Notes: a model not told the origin generated them from the sequence alone. Counted from the stretch's first letter, positions 8,401 to 16,993 are shown. The stretch is DNA of 22,183 nucleotides from Bacteroidota bacterium (GCA_023436425.1 JAEZJD010000234.1:1-22183), one strand, 5' to 3'. Program-made: numbers and translations.

Positions 8401-8434
8401 CTTTTCGAAGGATCGCTTATTTCATTTGTAATTT

Positions 8435-9169
8435 TTGTACGCGTTGAACAAACTAGACATCATCCGCAAATCGAAATCGCTGTTCATGAAATGGAAGCTG
8501 CACCAGGTTGTAGCTCCGTTTTCCGGAATTTTGAACAACGCGTCCTACATGGCTGATCTCTCTAAGTGGCGAAATGATCATGAGGTGGTGGGCTACAACG
8601 ATTACTATCAAAAAGATTGGGATTATAATCGCCGGTACACTTTGTATCAGGCAATAGGCGAAAACGAAAATCTTTTTGACGTTCCAATAGATTACTTTGA
8701 ATTCGGTGTTTCCGGCGGCGCTTCTTTCCGATGGTGGCTTCAGCACAATAAAAACGAGGAGTCAAGATTCTTCGGCTTTGATACTTTCGAAGGACTGCCG
8801 GAGAAGTTTGGCGATTTCGAAAAAGGATCAATGGCCGTGACGTTGGAAACACTGAACATTACGGATTCCAGGTCAACCTTCTACAAGGGATTGTTTCAGC
8901 AATCGCTGATTCCGTTTTTAGAAGCGTATGACGGGCGGCAACGAAAGTTAATTCATATGGATGCTGATCTTTTCAGCTCCACCATTTTTACTTTGTCTCA
9001 ACTGTATCGTTTTTTGAAACCGGGCGATATCATTTTGTTTGACGAGTTTGCAGTGCCAACGCACGAATTTCTTGCATTCAAAATTTTCACTGAAAGTTTT
9101 TATATCAACTACGATGTCATTGGCGCAGCTAACAATTATCTGTTTGTTGCTATTAAAATAAAAGAGTAG
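8435..9169 (+). CDS. TylF/macrocin-O-methyltransferase-like SAM-dependent methyltransferase
   Basis: A 244-residue protein in the longest reading. The class I methyltransferase fold is indicated by the SAM-binding loop YFEFGVSGGASFRWWL and the acidic strand RFFGFDTFEGLPE that follows. The TylF-like metal/substrate region is HMDADLFSSTIFTL, followed by LKPGDIILFDEF. TylF relatives methylate hydroxyls of sugars; the acceptor here is unknown. The start is uncertain: the listed TTG at 8435 overlaps a possible -7 sequence (TAATTTTTG, 8429-8437), another TTG lies at 8444, and the first ATG is at 8486 (227 residues). The residues between 8444 and 8486 look like a plausible basic helix, so a TTG start cannot be excluded. 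It lies 34 bases after parE and 13 bases before the DUF1835 gene. Confidence 0.8.
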   Translation: MYALNKLDIIRKSKSLFMKWKLHQVVAPFSGILNNASYMADLSKWRNDHEVVGYNDYYQKDWDYNRRYTLYQAIGENENLFDVPIDYFEFGVSGGASFRWWLQHNKNEESRFFGFDTFEGLPEKFGDFEKGSMAVTLETLNITDSRSTFYKGLFQQSLIPFLEAYDGRQRKLIHMDADLFSSTIFTLSQLYRFLKPGDIILFDEFAVPTHEFLAFKIFTESFYINYDVIGAANNYLFVAIKIKE

Positions 9170-9182
9170 AAGCACACATCAA

Positions 9183-10082
9183 ATGAGCAAAAAAGAAAAA
9201 GTTTCTGATTTAACCACGCAAACTGCCGTTCCTAAGTTGCACATTGTTTTTGGCGAAGAAGATGTTGAAGTTTTAAAACAAGCAAAAGAGCTGGATGAAA
9301 GTTTAACTGGAGATGTGTTGCAAATAAAGGATGATTTTGCAGTTGGTCCACTTCAAAACTTAGACGCAGAAGAAGGTTGGGATGCCCGCGTGAATTGGTG
9401 GAGAAGTCTTCTGCAGGATTCGCCGTTTTCCGAAGAGAGAGCCGGCAGTTTCGACGACAGGAAAACGGTTGAAATTGTTAAGCAGAGACTCGGTGACGCC
9501 GAGGATGAAATTTGGATTTGGATGGGCCAAAATGCACATGATGTTTGCGGATATTTTTGGCTAATCTCCCAATTGAAAGATTATCAGGGCAGGGTAGTGG
9601 TTTTGTACCTGAACAACCTGCCGTTTATCAATGAAAAAGGTCAGTTGTTCTATCCGTCTTATTTGCATCAAATTCAACCGAAAGAATTTCTTAAAGCAAA
9701 AAAGCTAAACAGAAAAGTTACACTGAGCGAGTTTGAAATTGATCCTGACGAATGGAAAAGGTTATGTTCGGAAAACGCAATCGTCAGAATTCTTGAAGGC
9801 GGCAAAAAGATCGTGAGTAAGGGAGAAGATTTTTACGACAAAGACATCTTGAATGGGTTAACGAATGAGTGGCAAAAAGGAAACCGTGCTATGTTCAACA
9901 TTCTTGCAAAAATGAAAATCAAAACCGGTGATTTGTTTCTCCTGTGGCGAATGAGAAAAATGGAAGAGGAAGGAGCTGTAGAGATTAATGGTAATCCGGC
10001 AAAAGGCTGGAAAGATTTCGACGTGAGACTGAAAACTACTACACCTGTTGAAATAACGGAACCTACTAAAACAGACATTTAA
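9183..10082 (+). CDS. DUF1835 (and probable DUF3658) domain protein
   Basis: A 299-residue soluble protein. After a short polar tail it has the DUF1835 start KLHIVFGEEDVEVLKQA (about residues 18-34), followed by DDFAVGPL and the tryptophan-rich NWWRSLL and IWIWMGQNAHDVCGYFWL segments typical of that family. The C-terminal third (roughly 205-290), with the motif GDLFLLWRMRKMEEEGAVEI, resembles DUF3658, which is often fused to DUF1835. No catalytic function is established for either domain to my knowledge. The ATG lies 13 bases after the methyltransferase stop, suggesting co-translation. It is placed between parE and parC on the same strand. Confidence 0.8.
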   Translation: MSKKEKVSDLTTQTAVPKLHIVFGEEDVEVLKQAKELDESLTGDVLQIKDDFAVGPLQNLDAEEGWDARVNWWRSLLQDSPFSEERAGSFDDRKTVEIVKQRLGDAEDEIWIWMGQNAHDVCGYFWLISQLKDYQGRVVVLYLNNLPFINEKGQLFYPSYLHQIQPKEFLKAKKLNRKVTLSEFEIDPDEWKRLCSENAIVRILEGGKKIVSKGEDFYDKDILNGLTNEWQKGNRAMFNILAKMKIKTGDLFLLWRMRKMEEEGAVEINGNPAKGWKDFDVRLKTTTPVEITEPTKTDI

Positions 10083-10201
10083 CGCAAGTCTCGTTTAAAC
10101 GCCGCTGCCTATTTCAAACTACAAAAACGCCATTGCTGAAATATTTGGAGGCGCTTTGATGATTTGACGGAAGCGAAAAACAAAATAGGATTTAATCGAT
10201 C

Positions 10202-12709
10202 ATGAAGAATAAAGATTTTGCACTGGTACAAAGTGATCATGGAATTAACGGTCAATACAAAACCTGGTTTCTTGATTACGCATCCTACGTAATTCTCGAA
10301 CGTGCTGTTCCGGCTGTGGAAGATGGTTTGAAACCTGTGCAGCGCCGCATTCTTCATGCGATGAAAGAGATGGATGATGGTCGTTACAACAAAGTGGCCA
10401 ACATCATTGGGCAAACGATGCAATACCATTCACATGGCGATGCGTCGATTGGCGATGCATTGGTGAACATGGGTCAAAAAGAGTTGCTGATTGACAAACA
10501 GGGTAATTGGGGCGACATAAACACAGGCGACGAAGCCGCCGCGGCACGATACATTGAAGGTCGTCTCAGCAAGTTTGCGCTGGAAGTTGTTTTCAACCCA
10601 AAAACAACTGTATGGCAGCTGAGTTATGACGGTCGAAAAAATGAGCCGGTTACGTTGCCGGTAAAATTTCCACTGCTGCTTGCGCAGGGCGGTGAGGGAA
10701 TTGCCGTGGGTCTTGCCACCAAAATTCTTCCGCACAATTTTATCGAATTGTGCGAGGCATCCATTAAACATTTAAAAGGAAAGAAGTTTGATTTATATCC
10801 GGATTTTCTTACCGGCGCCATGATCGACGTGACAGATTATAACCAAGGCACACGCGGGGGCAGGGTAAAAGTAAGAGCACACATCGAAGAGCTGGATAAA
10901 AAAACGCTGCTGATTAAAAGTGTTCCATATGGCGTCACCACATCTGCATTGATGGATAGCATTGTGAAGGCGAACGATCAGGGCAAAATCAAGATAAAAA
11001 AAGTTTCAGACAACACGGCTGCTAACGTGGAAATACAGGTGGATTTAGCTCCCGGCATTTCTCCTGACATCACCATTGATGCGCTGTACAAGTTTACCGA
11101 TTGCGAAATTTCTATTTCTCCAAACACCTGCGTCATCGTTGATCAAAAACCGCACTTTATCAGCGTGGTGGAGTTGCTGAAGATCTCAACCGAGCGAACC
11201 AAAGGTTTGTTGCAAAAAGAGCTGCAAATAAAACTTGGAGAATTGCAGGAGAAATGGCACTACACTTCTCTTGAAAAAATCTTCTTCGAAGAAAAGATTT
11301 ACAAAGAGCTGGAGAAAAAACACGAAACGTGGGAAAAGGTAATTGTTGCAATCGATGCTGCTTTTGCTCCATTCAAAAAACAATTACGAAGAGAGATAAG
11401 CCGCGAAGATATTCTGAAGCTAACGGAAAAGCCTGTCCGACGTATTTATAAGTTGGATATTGACGAGCTGAATGAGCAGATCAGAAATATTGAAGGCGAC
11501 ATAAAACAGGTGAAGTTTGACCTGGAACATCTTACAGAGTTCACGATCACTTATTTTGAAAATCTGTTGAAAAAATACAGCAAGGGAAAAGAACGAAAAA
11601 CGGAAATAAAACAATTTGAAATAATTGAAGCCAAGCATGTAGCCATAGCAAACACTCGTTTGTACATCAACCGTACAGAGGGTTTTATCGGTACATCGCT
11701 GCGCAAAGATGAATTTCTTCTCGAATGTTCTGACCTCGATGATATTATAGCTTTCACCCGCCGCGGGATAATGAAAGTGGTTAAAGTGCAGGATAAGATT
11801 TTTATTGGAAAAGACATTTTGCACGCCGCTGTTTTTAGAAAGGGTGACGAGCGAACGACGTACAACATGATTTACACTGATGGTGAAACAGGTATTTCTT
11901 TTGCAAAACGCTTCAATGTTTCGGGCATTACGCGAGACAAAGAATACGATCTTACCAAAGGCGCTGAAAAAAGCAAAGTACAGTACTTGTCCGTTAATGC
12001 TAATGGAGAAGCGGAAGTAGTGCGTATAACTTTAAGTCCGAACTGCAGCGCAAGAATTAAAGAGTTTGATTTTTATTTTGAGCAGCTTGACATTAAAGGT
12101 CGCAGTAGTATGGGCAATCAGGTTACCAAATATCCGATTCGCTCAGTGCGATTTAAAGAAGCAGGCGTGGCAACCCTAGGCAGCATTCGCCTTTGGTTTG
12201 ATGATAAATTTGGCAGACTGAATCACGACGGAAAGGGACTTAATCTTGGCGACTTCGATGCTGATGACCGGATTCTTGTGATGTATACCGATGGGAGTTA
12301 TGAGATAACTGACCAGGAGTTGACGCAGCGTTTCGATCCTGAAGAAATAATGATGGTAGAGAAATTTAATCCAGAACACATCATCACCGCCGTGTATTTG
12401 GATAATGAAAAGCTGCAGTATAATGTAAAACGGTTTAAAATAGAAACAACATCACTTCGTAACCGCTACAGGTTTATTAAGGAAGGCGAAGGAAATCTGC
12501 TCGAAGCTGTATCAACGGAAGAAGAACCCATACTTGTGGTGCAGCAGGGAAAAGGTGCCCAAATCAGGAGTGCAAAATTCAAGTTGGCGAAGGTTGTTGA
12601 AGTTATGGGATGGAAAGCTGTTGGTGCGAAGCTGGTGGACTATAACAAAAACATTATGATGGAGTGGGAGCAGAAAGAAGGTCCGAAACAGCAGGAGTTA
12701 TTTGGCTAA
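10202..12709 (+). CDS. parC: DNA topoisomerase IV subunit A
   Basis: DNA-cleaving subunit of topoisomerase IV, partner of ParE. The 835-residue protein begins with the winged-helix and breakage-reunion domain: YASYVILERAVPAVEDGLKP, then RRILHAMKEM. The catalytic tyrosine is Tyr117 in AAARYIEGRL, preceded by Arg116. A charged, helix-rich segment around residues 335-465 is the coiled-coil region, and the rest forms a C-terminal beta-pinwheel-like domain lacking an obvious GyrA box, in keeping with ParC. The ATG at 10202 fits the conserved N terminus; 119 bases separate it from the DUF1835 gene, with only an imperfect -7-like AATATTTG at 10140-10147. The TAA stop overlaps the convergent smpB stop. 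Confidence 0.93.
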   Translation: MKNKDFALVQSDHGINGQYKTWFLDYASYVILERAVPAVEDGLKPVQRRILHAMKEMDDGRYNKVANIIGQTMQYHSHGDASIGDALVNMGQKELLIDKQGNWGDINTGDEAAAARYIEGRLSKFALEVVFNPKTTVWQLSYDGRKNEPVTLPVKFPLLLAQGGEGIAVGLATKILPHNFIELCEASIKHLKGKKFDLYPDFLTGAMIDVTDYNQGTRGGRVKVRAHIEELDKKTLLIKSVPYGVTTSALMDSIVKANDQGKIKIKKVSDNTAANVEIQVDLAPGISPDITIDALYKFTDCEISISPNTCVIVDQKPHFISVVELLKISTERTKGLLQKELQIKLGELQEKWHYTSLEKIFFEEKIYKELEKKHETWEKVIVAIDAAFAPFKKQLRREISREDILKLTEKPVRRIYKLDIDELNEQIRNIEGDIKQVKFDLEHLTEFTITYFENLLKKYSKGKERKTEIKQFEIIEAKHVAIANTRLYINRTEGFIGTSLRKDEFLLECSDLDDIIAFTRRGIMKVVKVQDKIFIGKDILHAAVFRKGDERTTYNMIYTDGETGISFAKRFNVSGITRDKEYDLTKGAEKSKVQYLSVNANGEAEVVRITLSPNCSARIKEFDFYFEQLDIKGRSSMGNQVTKYPIRSVRFKEAGVATLGSIRLWFDDKFGRLNHDGKGLNLGDFDADDRILVMYTDGSYEITDQELTQRFDPEEIMMVEKFNPEHIITAVYLDNEKLQYNVKRFKIETTSLRNRYRFIKEGEGNLLEAVSTEEEPILVVQQGKGAQIRSAKFKLAKVVEVMGWKAVGAKLVDYNKNIMMEWEQKEGPKQQELFG

Positions 12710-13152
12710 CGCAAATACCTTTTCATCTCCCTTTCAGTATCCCGCTGCTTAATGGTTTCTCTTTTGTCGTGAAGTTTTTTTCCCTTGCCTAGTCCGATTT
12801 CGATTTTTGCAATATTGTTTTCATTGAAAAACATACGAAGCGGAATAATGGTATAGCCTTTTTCTTTAATCTTGCTTTCAAGCTTTTTTATTTCTCTTTT
12901 GGTGAGCAACAGTTTTCGCTCGCGCAATGGGTCGTGATTATTTACTGTTCCATGTGAGTATTCTGCTATGTGCAAGGATTTAATCCAAACTTCTCCTTTG
13001 TGGATGATACAATAGCTATCGTTAAAACTCGCTTTTCCGGAACGCAACGATTTTACCTCTGTGCCTTTCAGTGCAATGCCCGCCGTGTACTTGTCGTCAA
13101 TGTAGTACTCAAAGTATGCAGAGCGATTTTTAATTTCAGCGGAGTTGTTCAT
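12706..13152 (-). CDS. smpB: SsrA-binding protein SmpB
   Basis: SmpB binds tmRNA and brings it to stalled ribosomes for trans-translation and tagging of incomplete proteins. The 148-residue length is normal. Landmarks are the N-terminal beta-barrel block AGIALKGTEVKSLRSGKASF, the segment EYSHGTVNNHDPLRERKLLL, the GYTIIPLRMFF strand, and the basic C-terminal tail GKGKKLHDKRETIKQRDTEREMKRYLR, which becomes helical in the ribosomal mRNA channel. The ATG at 13152 agrees with the conserved N terminus. It lies 82 bases after accD on the same strand and could be read through from it. Its TAG stop overlaps the parC TAA stop on the opposite strand. The tmRNA gene is not in this window. Confidence 0.96.
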   Translation of the reverse strand: MNNSAEIKNRSAYFEYYIDDKYTAGIALKGTEVKSLRSGKASFNDSYCIIHKGEVWIKSLHIAEYSHGTVNNHDPLRERKLLLTKREIKKLESKIKEKGYTIIPLRMFFNENNIAKIEIGLGKGKKLHDKRETIKQRDTEREMKRYLR

Positions 13153-13234
13153 AGATCATGGTTGAGGGTTGATTCTGAAAGCAATCTTGCAGGTAATTGT
13201 CTGACTGCAACTGTTTTCTAGGTAAACTTCTCTT

Positions 13235-14149
13235 TCAATTCTTAAACAACGTCAACACTGTTGCTAACTTTTGCTTCAAATCTTTTCTTGAAACAATAAA
13301 ATCTAAAAAGCCATGCTCGAGAATGAACTCACTTCGTTGAAATCCTGGAGGTAAATCTTTTTTGATTGTTTCTTTAATCACCCGCGGTCCGGCAAAACCA
13401 ATTAGTGCACCCGGTTCTGCAATATTCAAATCTCCAAGCATACCAAATGAAGCCGAAATGCCGCCAAAGGTGGGATCGGTAAGTAAAGAGATGTATGGAA
13501 GTTTTGCATCTGACAATTGAGAAAGTTTGCCACTCGTCTTAGCCAACTGCATCAGCGAAAAAGCACTTTCCATCATGCGGGCTCCGCCGCTCTTGCTGAT
13601 CACCATAAATGGGAGTTTGTGCTCCAGGCAATAATCCACGGCTCGACTGAATTTTTCGCCCATCACGCTGCCAAGCGAGCCGCCAATGAATTCGAAATCC
13701 ATACAAGCGATCACAATTTCATTTCCGCCTACGGCGCCAACAGCCACCCGCATCGAATCTTTCAAGCTTGTTTTAGCCCAGGTTTCTTCAAGCCTTTTTT
13801 GATATGGTTTCAAGTCGGTGAAGCCGAGGTAATCTTTTGAGCGTATATCAGCAAACAATTCTGTGTATTCGTTGTTGTCAAACAGAATTTCGTAATATTC
13901 ATCGCTGCCAATGCGGTGGTGGTATCCGCATTTTCCACAAACAAAAAACGATTCTTTGAGATCGGTAATAGTGCAGATATAGCCGCATTCAGGGCACTTC
14001 GTCCACAAGCCTTCCGGAGCCTCTTTTTTTTCCGAAGATGGTGTGGTAATTCCCTTTTTTAGCCTTTTAAACCAACTCGCTCTTGCTTCTTCTGTTTTCC
14101 CTTCTTCACCCGCAAGATTGGCATCGAAATCTTCGATTTGCTGCGACAT
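13235..14149 (-). CDS. accD: Acetyl-CoA carboxylase carboxyltransferase subunit beta
   Basis: Beta subunit of the acetyl-CoA carboxylase carboxyltransferase, which passes the carboxyl group from biotin to acetyl-CoA to make malonyl-CoA. From the ATG at 14149 the protein has 304 residues. The N-terminal zinc ribbon is Cys52-x2-Cys55 and Cys71-x2-Cys74. The crotonase-like core shows SKSGGARMMES, followed by LTDPTFGGISASFGMLGD and GFAGPRVIKETI, which form the CoA site and oxyanion holes. The longer reading from a GTG at 14170 is rejected because that codon lies within a -7 promoter element. accA and the biotin carboxylase genes are not nearby, as is common for accD. smpB follows downstream on the same strand. 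Confidence 0.95.
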   Translation of the reverse strand: MSQQIEDFDANLAGEEGKTEEARASWFKRLKKGITTPSSEKKEAPEGLWTKCPECGYICTITDLKESFFVCGKCGYHHRIGSDEYYEILFDNNEYTELFADIRSKDYLGFTDLKPYQKRLEETWAKTSLKDSMRVAVGAVGGNEIVIACMDFEFIGGSLGSVMGEKFSRAVDYCLEHKLPFMVISKSGGARMMESAFSLMQLAKTSGKLSQLSDAKLPYISLLTDPTFGGISASFGMLGDLNIAEPGALIGFAGPRVIKETIKKDLPPGFQRSEFILEHGFLDFIVSRKDLKQKLATVLTLFKN

Positions 14150-14169
14150 GTTATCAATTTGGTTCAGCA

Positions 14170-14177
14170 CAAATATA
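14170..14177 (-). promoter_or_regulatory. Putative Bacteroidota -7 element for accD
   Basis: The minus strand reads TATATTTG, an exact TAnnTTTG match and the same octamer as at parE. Transcription would start near 14163, leaving about 14 leader bases before the ATG at 14149. This makes the GTG at 14170 an unlikely start codon. No clear -33 TTG is visible. Confidence 0.45.
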
Positions 14178-14218
14178 GGAGAGAATGGATTTATGAGTTT
14201 GGGCTGATCGCTGCAGCA

Positions 14219-14578
14219 TCATTGAGGCACATGCTTGTGAATTTTTTCCAGCAGTGCATCCACATTGAATGGTTTTGAAATAAAATCATCAGCACCGTAA
14301 CTGTCTATTTTATCTGCCGCACTTGGATGGCCTGAAAACATGATTACCGGAATTTGCTTCAGCTGATCATTCGCTTTTATTTCTCGGCATATTTCTCTGC
14401 CATCTGCGCCGGAGAGCAACACATCCATTAAAATCAACGAAGGGGTATAAGCTTTCAGCATTTTGAAAGCGTCTTCTTTACTGGACGCCGTTTCCACTTC
14501 GTAGTTTCGATTCTTCAATAGCGCAGACATCACAGTCCTGATATCCGGATCGTCGTCAATTAGTAGTATTCTTATCAT
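14219..14578 (-). CDS. Single-domain response regulator (CheY-like receiver)
   Basis: A 119-residue stand-alone receiver domain. The acidic pocket is Asp8-Asp9-Asp10 in LLIDDDPD, the phosphoacceptor is Asp52 in LILMDVLLSGADG, the conserved Ser/Thr is Ser82 in IMFSGH, and Lys102 lies in ISKPF. There is no output domain, so it must act through protein-protein contacts or as a phosphorelay intermediate. No histidine kinase is encoded in the window. It is upstream of accD on the same strand (69-base gap to the accD ATG), but accD has its own promoter candidate, so linkage may be incidental. It is divergent from the ABC permease gene, with 92 bases between them. Confidence 0.92.
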   Translation of the reverse strand: MIRILLIDDDPDIRTVMSALLKNRNYEVETASSKEDAFKMLKAYTPSLILMDVLLSGADGREICREIKANDQLKQIPVIMFSGHPSAADKIDSYGADDFISKPFNVDALLEKIHKHVPQ

Positions 14579-14670
14579 AAATCTTTTACTCCGAAGTGGT
14601 GATGGGCTGTCGAAATTAGTAAAAAATTATTCACTAAAATTGTGCGGCAGTCGCGCTGCTGCCATTCATT

Positions 14671-15921
14671 ATGCGTCGTTTTTGGCACACCATCTCAGCC
14701 AGCTTTCTTATTGCTTTATCAGAGCTCCGGAAAAATAAGTTGCGGAGTTTTCTTTCTCTTTTCGGAGTAACCATCGGAATTTTTTGCATCATCACCGTGT
14801 TAGCTACGGTGAATAGTTTGGAACGCAATATTCAAAATGAGCTGAAAACATTCGGCACTAACACAATCTATGTTGACAAATGGGAGTATAGCGCCACAGG
14901 CCCTGATTTCCCGTATTGGAAGTATGCAAAAAGACCACCACCGTCTTACAACGAGATGCAGGAAATAAAGCGCAGAACATCTTCAGCAAGATATGCAGCT
15001 TACAAGATAGATGGCGTCGGCAACGTGGATGTGCAAAACGGTACACTTCGAAATGTTCGACTGTATGGAGTGTCGGAAGACTTTTTGCGCATACAGCCTC
15101 TCGAGATTCAGTTTGGTCGGTTTCTGACTGATGTGGAATTCGGGAGCGGAAGCAACAGGGTAATTCTTGGCTACGATATTGCGGAGTCTCTGTTTGGCAA
15201 TCCCGAAACTGCCGTGGACCAATCACTAATCATTAAGGGAAAAAAAAACATTGTTGCCGGTGTGGCAAAAAAACAAGGCCGACAATTGCTGGGAGGATGG
15301 CAGTTTGATGAAAGTATAATTATGCCATATCGTTATGCCAAATCAATCATGTTGGAGTCAAGAAGTAATCCTCTAATAATGGTGCAGGGCAGGGAAAAAG
15401 TGAACAGCAGGGTCTTAAAAGACGATCTTACAGGAACAATGCGTGCTTTGCACAGATTGAAGCCTGGCGCCGACGACGACTTTTCGTTGAACGACATTAA
15501 CGACTTCAGTGATTTGATACGAAAAACTTTTAGCAGTATTAATGTCGCCGGTTGGTCAATTGGAGCGCTTGCGTTTATCGTGGGAATTTTTGGTGTAGCC
15601 AATATCATGTTTGTTACCGTAAAAGAAAGAACGACTCAGATCGGAATTAAGAAAGCTGTGGGAGCAAAGAACAACTTAATACTTTCGGAATTCCTATTGG
15701 AGTCAGCTTTTCTGTGCATTATAGGAGGGATTATTGGATTAGTTCTTGTCTTTGTTCTTACAAAAGTCGTTTCCATCGTCTACGACTTTCCAATTTTTCT
15801 TTCCTTTCCAATCATTGCCTTGGCGCTTTTTATTTCGGTTGCAGCAGGCATCGTAGCAGGAATTGTCCCCGCCGCACAAGCTGCGAAGATGGATCCCGTT
15901 GCAGCCATTAGAAGCAATTGA
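14671..15921 (+). CDS. MacB/FtsX-type ABC transporter permease
   Basis: A 416-residue inner-membrane permease of the MacB family. The cytoplasmic N terminus contains the SELRKNKLRSFLSLFG motif, then the first membrane helix (about residues 25-47, including GVTIGIFCIITVL). A large extracytoplasmic MacB-like core domain spans about residues 50-285. Three membrane helices follow near the C terminus, with the FtsX signature GVANIMFVTVKERTTQIGIKKAVGA between the first two. The terminal PAAQAAKMDPVAAIRSN is the classic MacB-family ending. Such proteins work with an ATPase and often a periplasmic adaptor in efflux or lipoprotein handling; neither partner gene is in this window, so the substrate is unknown. 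The ATG at 14671 matches the family N terminus. Confidence 0.9.
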   Translation: MRRFWHTISASFLIALSELRKNKLRSFLSLFGVTIGIFCIITVLATVNSLERNIQNELKTFGTNTIYVDKWEYSATGPDFPYWKYAKRPPPSYNEMQEIKRRTSSARYAAYKIDGVGNVDVQNGTLRNVRLYGVSEDFLRIQPLEIQFGRFLTDVEFGSGSNRVILGYDIAESLFGNPETAVDQSLIIKGKKNIVAGVAKKQGRQLLGGWQFDESIIMPYRYAKSIMLESRSNPLIMVQGREKVNSRVLKDDLTGTMRALHRLKPGADDDFSLNDINDFSDLIRKTFSSINVAGWSIGALAFIVGIFGVANIMFVTVKERTTQIGIKKAVGAKNNLILSEFLLESAFLCIIGGIIGLVLVFVLTKVVSIVYDFPIFLSFPIIALALFISVAAGIVAGIVPAAQAAKMDPVAAIRSN

Positions 15922-15964
15922 TGTAAACGACTTCATTCTCAAAATATTCAGTTCTTTTGCCCTG

Positions 15965-16990
15965 ATGAACGATGTTCTCAATAAAAAAGATGTGCGCATT
16001 CTGGCAATAGAATCATCCTGCGATGAAACATCTGCATCTGTTTGCAGCAACGGTAAAATTTTATCCAACTACATCGCCAACCAAACAGTGCACGAACAGT
16101 ACGGTGGTGTAGTGCCGGAACTGGCCAGCCGTGCTCACATGCAAAATATTGTTCCGGTTGTAGATGTGGCACTCAGGCAAAGCGGACTGTTGCTGACGGA
16201 TATGGATGCTTTTGCATTCACGCAGGCACCGGGTTTAATTGGATCGCTGCTGGTCGGCAGTCAGTTTGCAAAGTCCTTAGCACTTGCAGCGGACAAGCCA
16301 CTCATAGCTGTTCATCACATGCAGGCGCATGTGATCGCCAATTTAATTGATGACCCAAAGCCCTCGTTTCCGTTTTTGTGCTTAACTGTTAGCGGCGGGC
16401 ATACTCAGATTGTGCTCGCAAAAAGTGCAACCGATCTATCGGTGCTGGGAGAAACCCTGGATGATGCAGCCGGTGAAGCATTTGACAAATCTGCAAAGCT
16501 TTTAGGACTGCCATATCCCGGTGGACCGTTGATAGATAAATACGCCAAAGAAGGTAATTCGCATCGTTTTTTATTTGCTGAGCCGCAGATCGAAGGACTT
16601 GATTTTAGCTTCAGTGGAATGAAAACATCGGTGCTGTATTTTTTGCAGCGCGAGACCAAAAACAATCCTGATTTTGTGAAGAACAATTTAGCTGACATTT
16701 GTGCTTCGCTGCAAAAAACTATCATCTCCATTCTTCTCAAAAAATTAAAGAAGGCTGCCTTACAAACTGGCATTACAGACTTGTGCATCGCAGGTGGCGT
16801 TTCTGCAAACAGCGGATTGCGCGCAGCTTTTACTAACATGTGTGAAGAAAACGATTGGCACTCTTTCATTCCAAAGTTTGAGTACTGTACAGACAATGCA
16901 GCGATGATCGCCATGACAGCTTACCATAAATTTCTAACCAATGATTTTTCCGACTTGTCGGTAAGCGCATCTGCACGGGCTACATGGTAA
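15965..16990 (+). CDS. tsaD: tRNA N6-adenosine threonylcarbamoyltransferase TsaD
   Basis: Universal enzyme that transfers the threonylcarbamoyl group onto A37 of ANN-decoding tRNAs (t6A), working with TsaB and TsaE. From the ATG at 15965 it has 341 residues, the usual size. Landmarks are ILAIESSCDETSAS at the N terminus, PELASRAH, the metal-binding His118/His122 in HHMQAH, SGGHTQI, GEAFDKSAKLLGLPYPGG, FSFSGMKTS and the C-terminal CTDNAAMIA. The frame stays open upstream to 15863 inside the ABC permease gene, but conservation starts only at about residue 11 of the 15965 reading. It is followed 3 bases later by the TrmN6-like gene. Confidence 0.96.
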   Translation: MNDVLNKKDVRILAIESSCDETSASVCSNGKILSNYIANQTVHEQYGGVVPELASRAHMQNIVPVVDVALRQSGLLLTDMDAFAFTQAPGLIGSLLVGSQFAKSLALAADKPLIAVHHMQAHVIANLIDDPKPSFPFLCLTVSGGHTQIVLAKSATDLSVLGETLDDAAGEAFDKSAKLLGLPYPGGPLIDKYAKEGNSHRFLFAEPQIEGLDFSFSGMKTSVLYFLQRETKNNPDFVKNNLADICASLQKTIISILLKKLKKAALQTGITDLCIAGGVSANSGLRAAFTNMCEENDWHSFIPKFEYCTDNAAMIAMTAYHKFLTNDFSDLSVSASARATW

Positions 16991-16993
16991 ACA

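Noticed and set aside
11420..11824. 134-residue antisense frame inside parC
   Set aside because: It is a shadow frame, rich in Phe/Cys/Tyr as expected from reversed coding sequence, with no start signals.
14643..14662. Possible GGCAG/CTGCC hairpin just before the ABC permease ATG
   Set aside because: The stem is short, has no U-tract and is not distinctive enough to call a regulatory structure.
15863..15964. Upstream extension of tsaD into the ABC permease gene
   Set aside because: It overlaps the conserved permease C terminus in another frame. TsaD homology and normal length fit the ATG at 15965.
16405..16914. 169-residue antisense frame inside tsaD
   Set aside because: It is a shadow of the tsaD codon pattern, with no recognisable domain or promoter.
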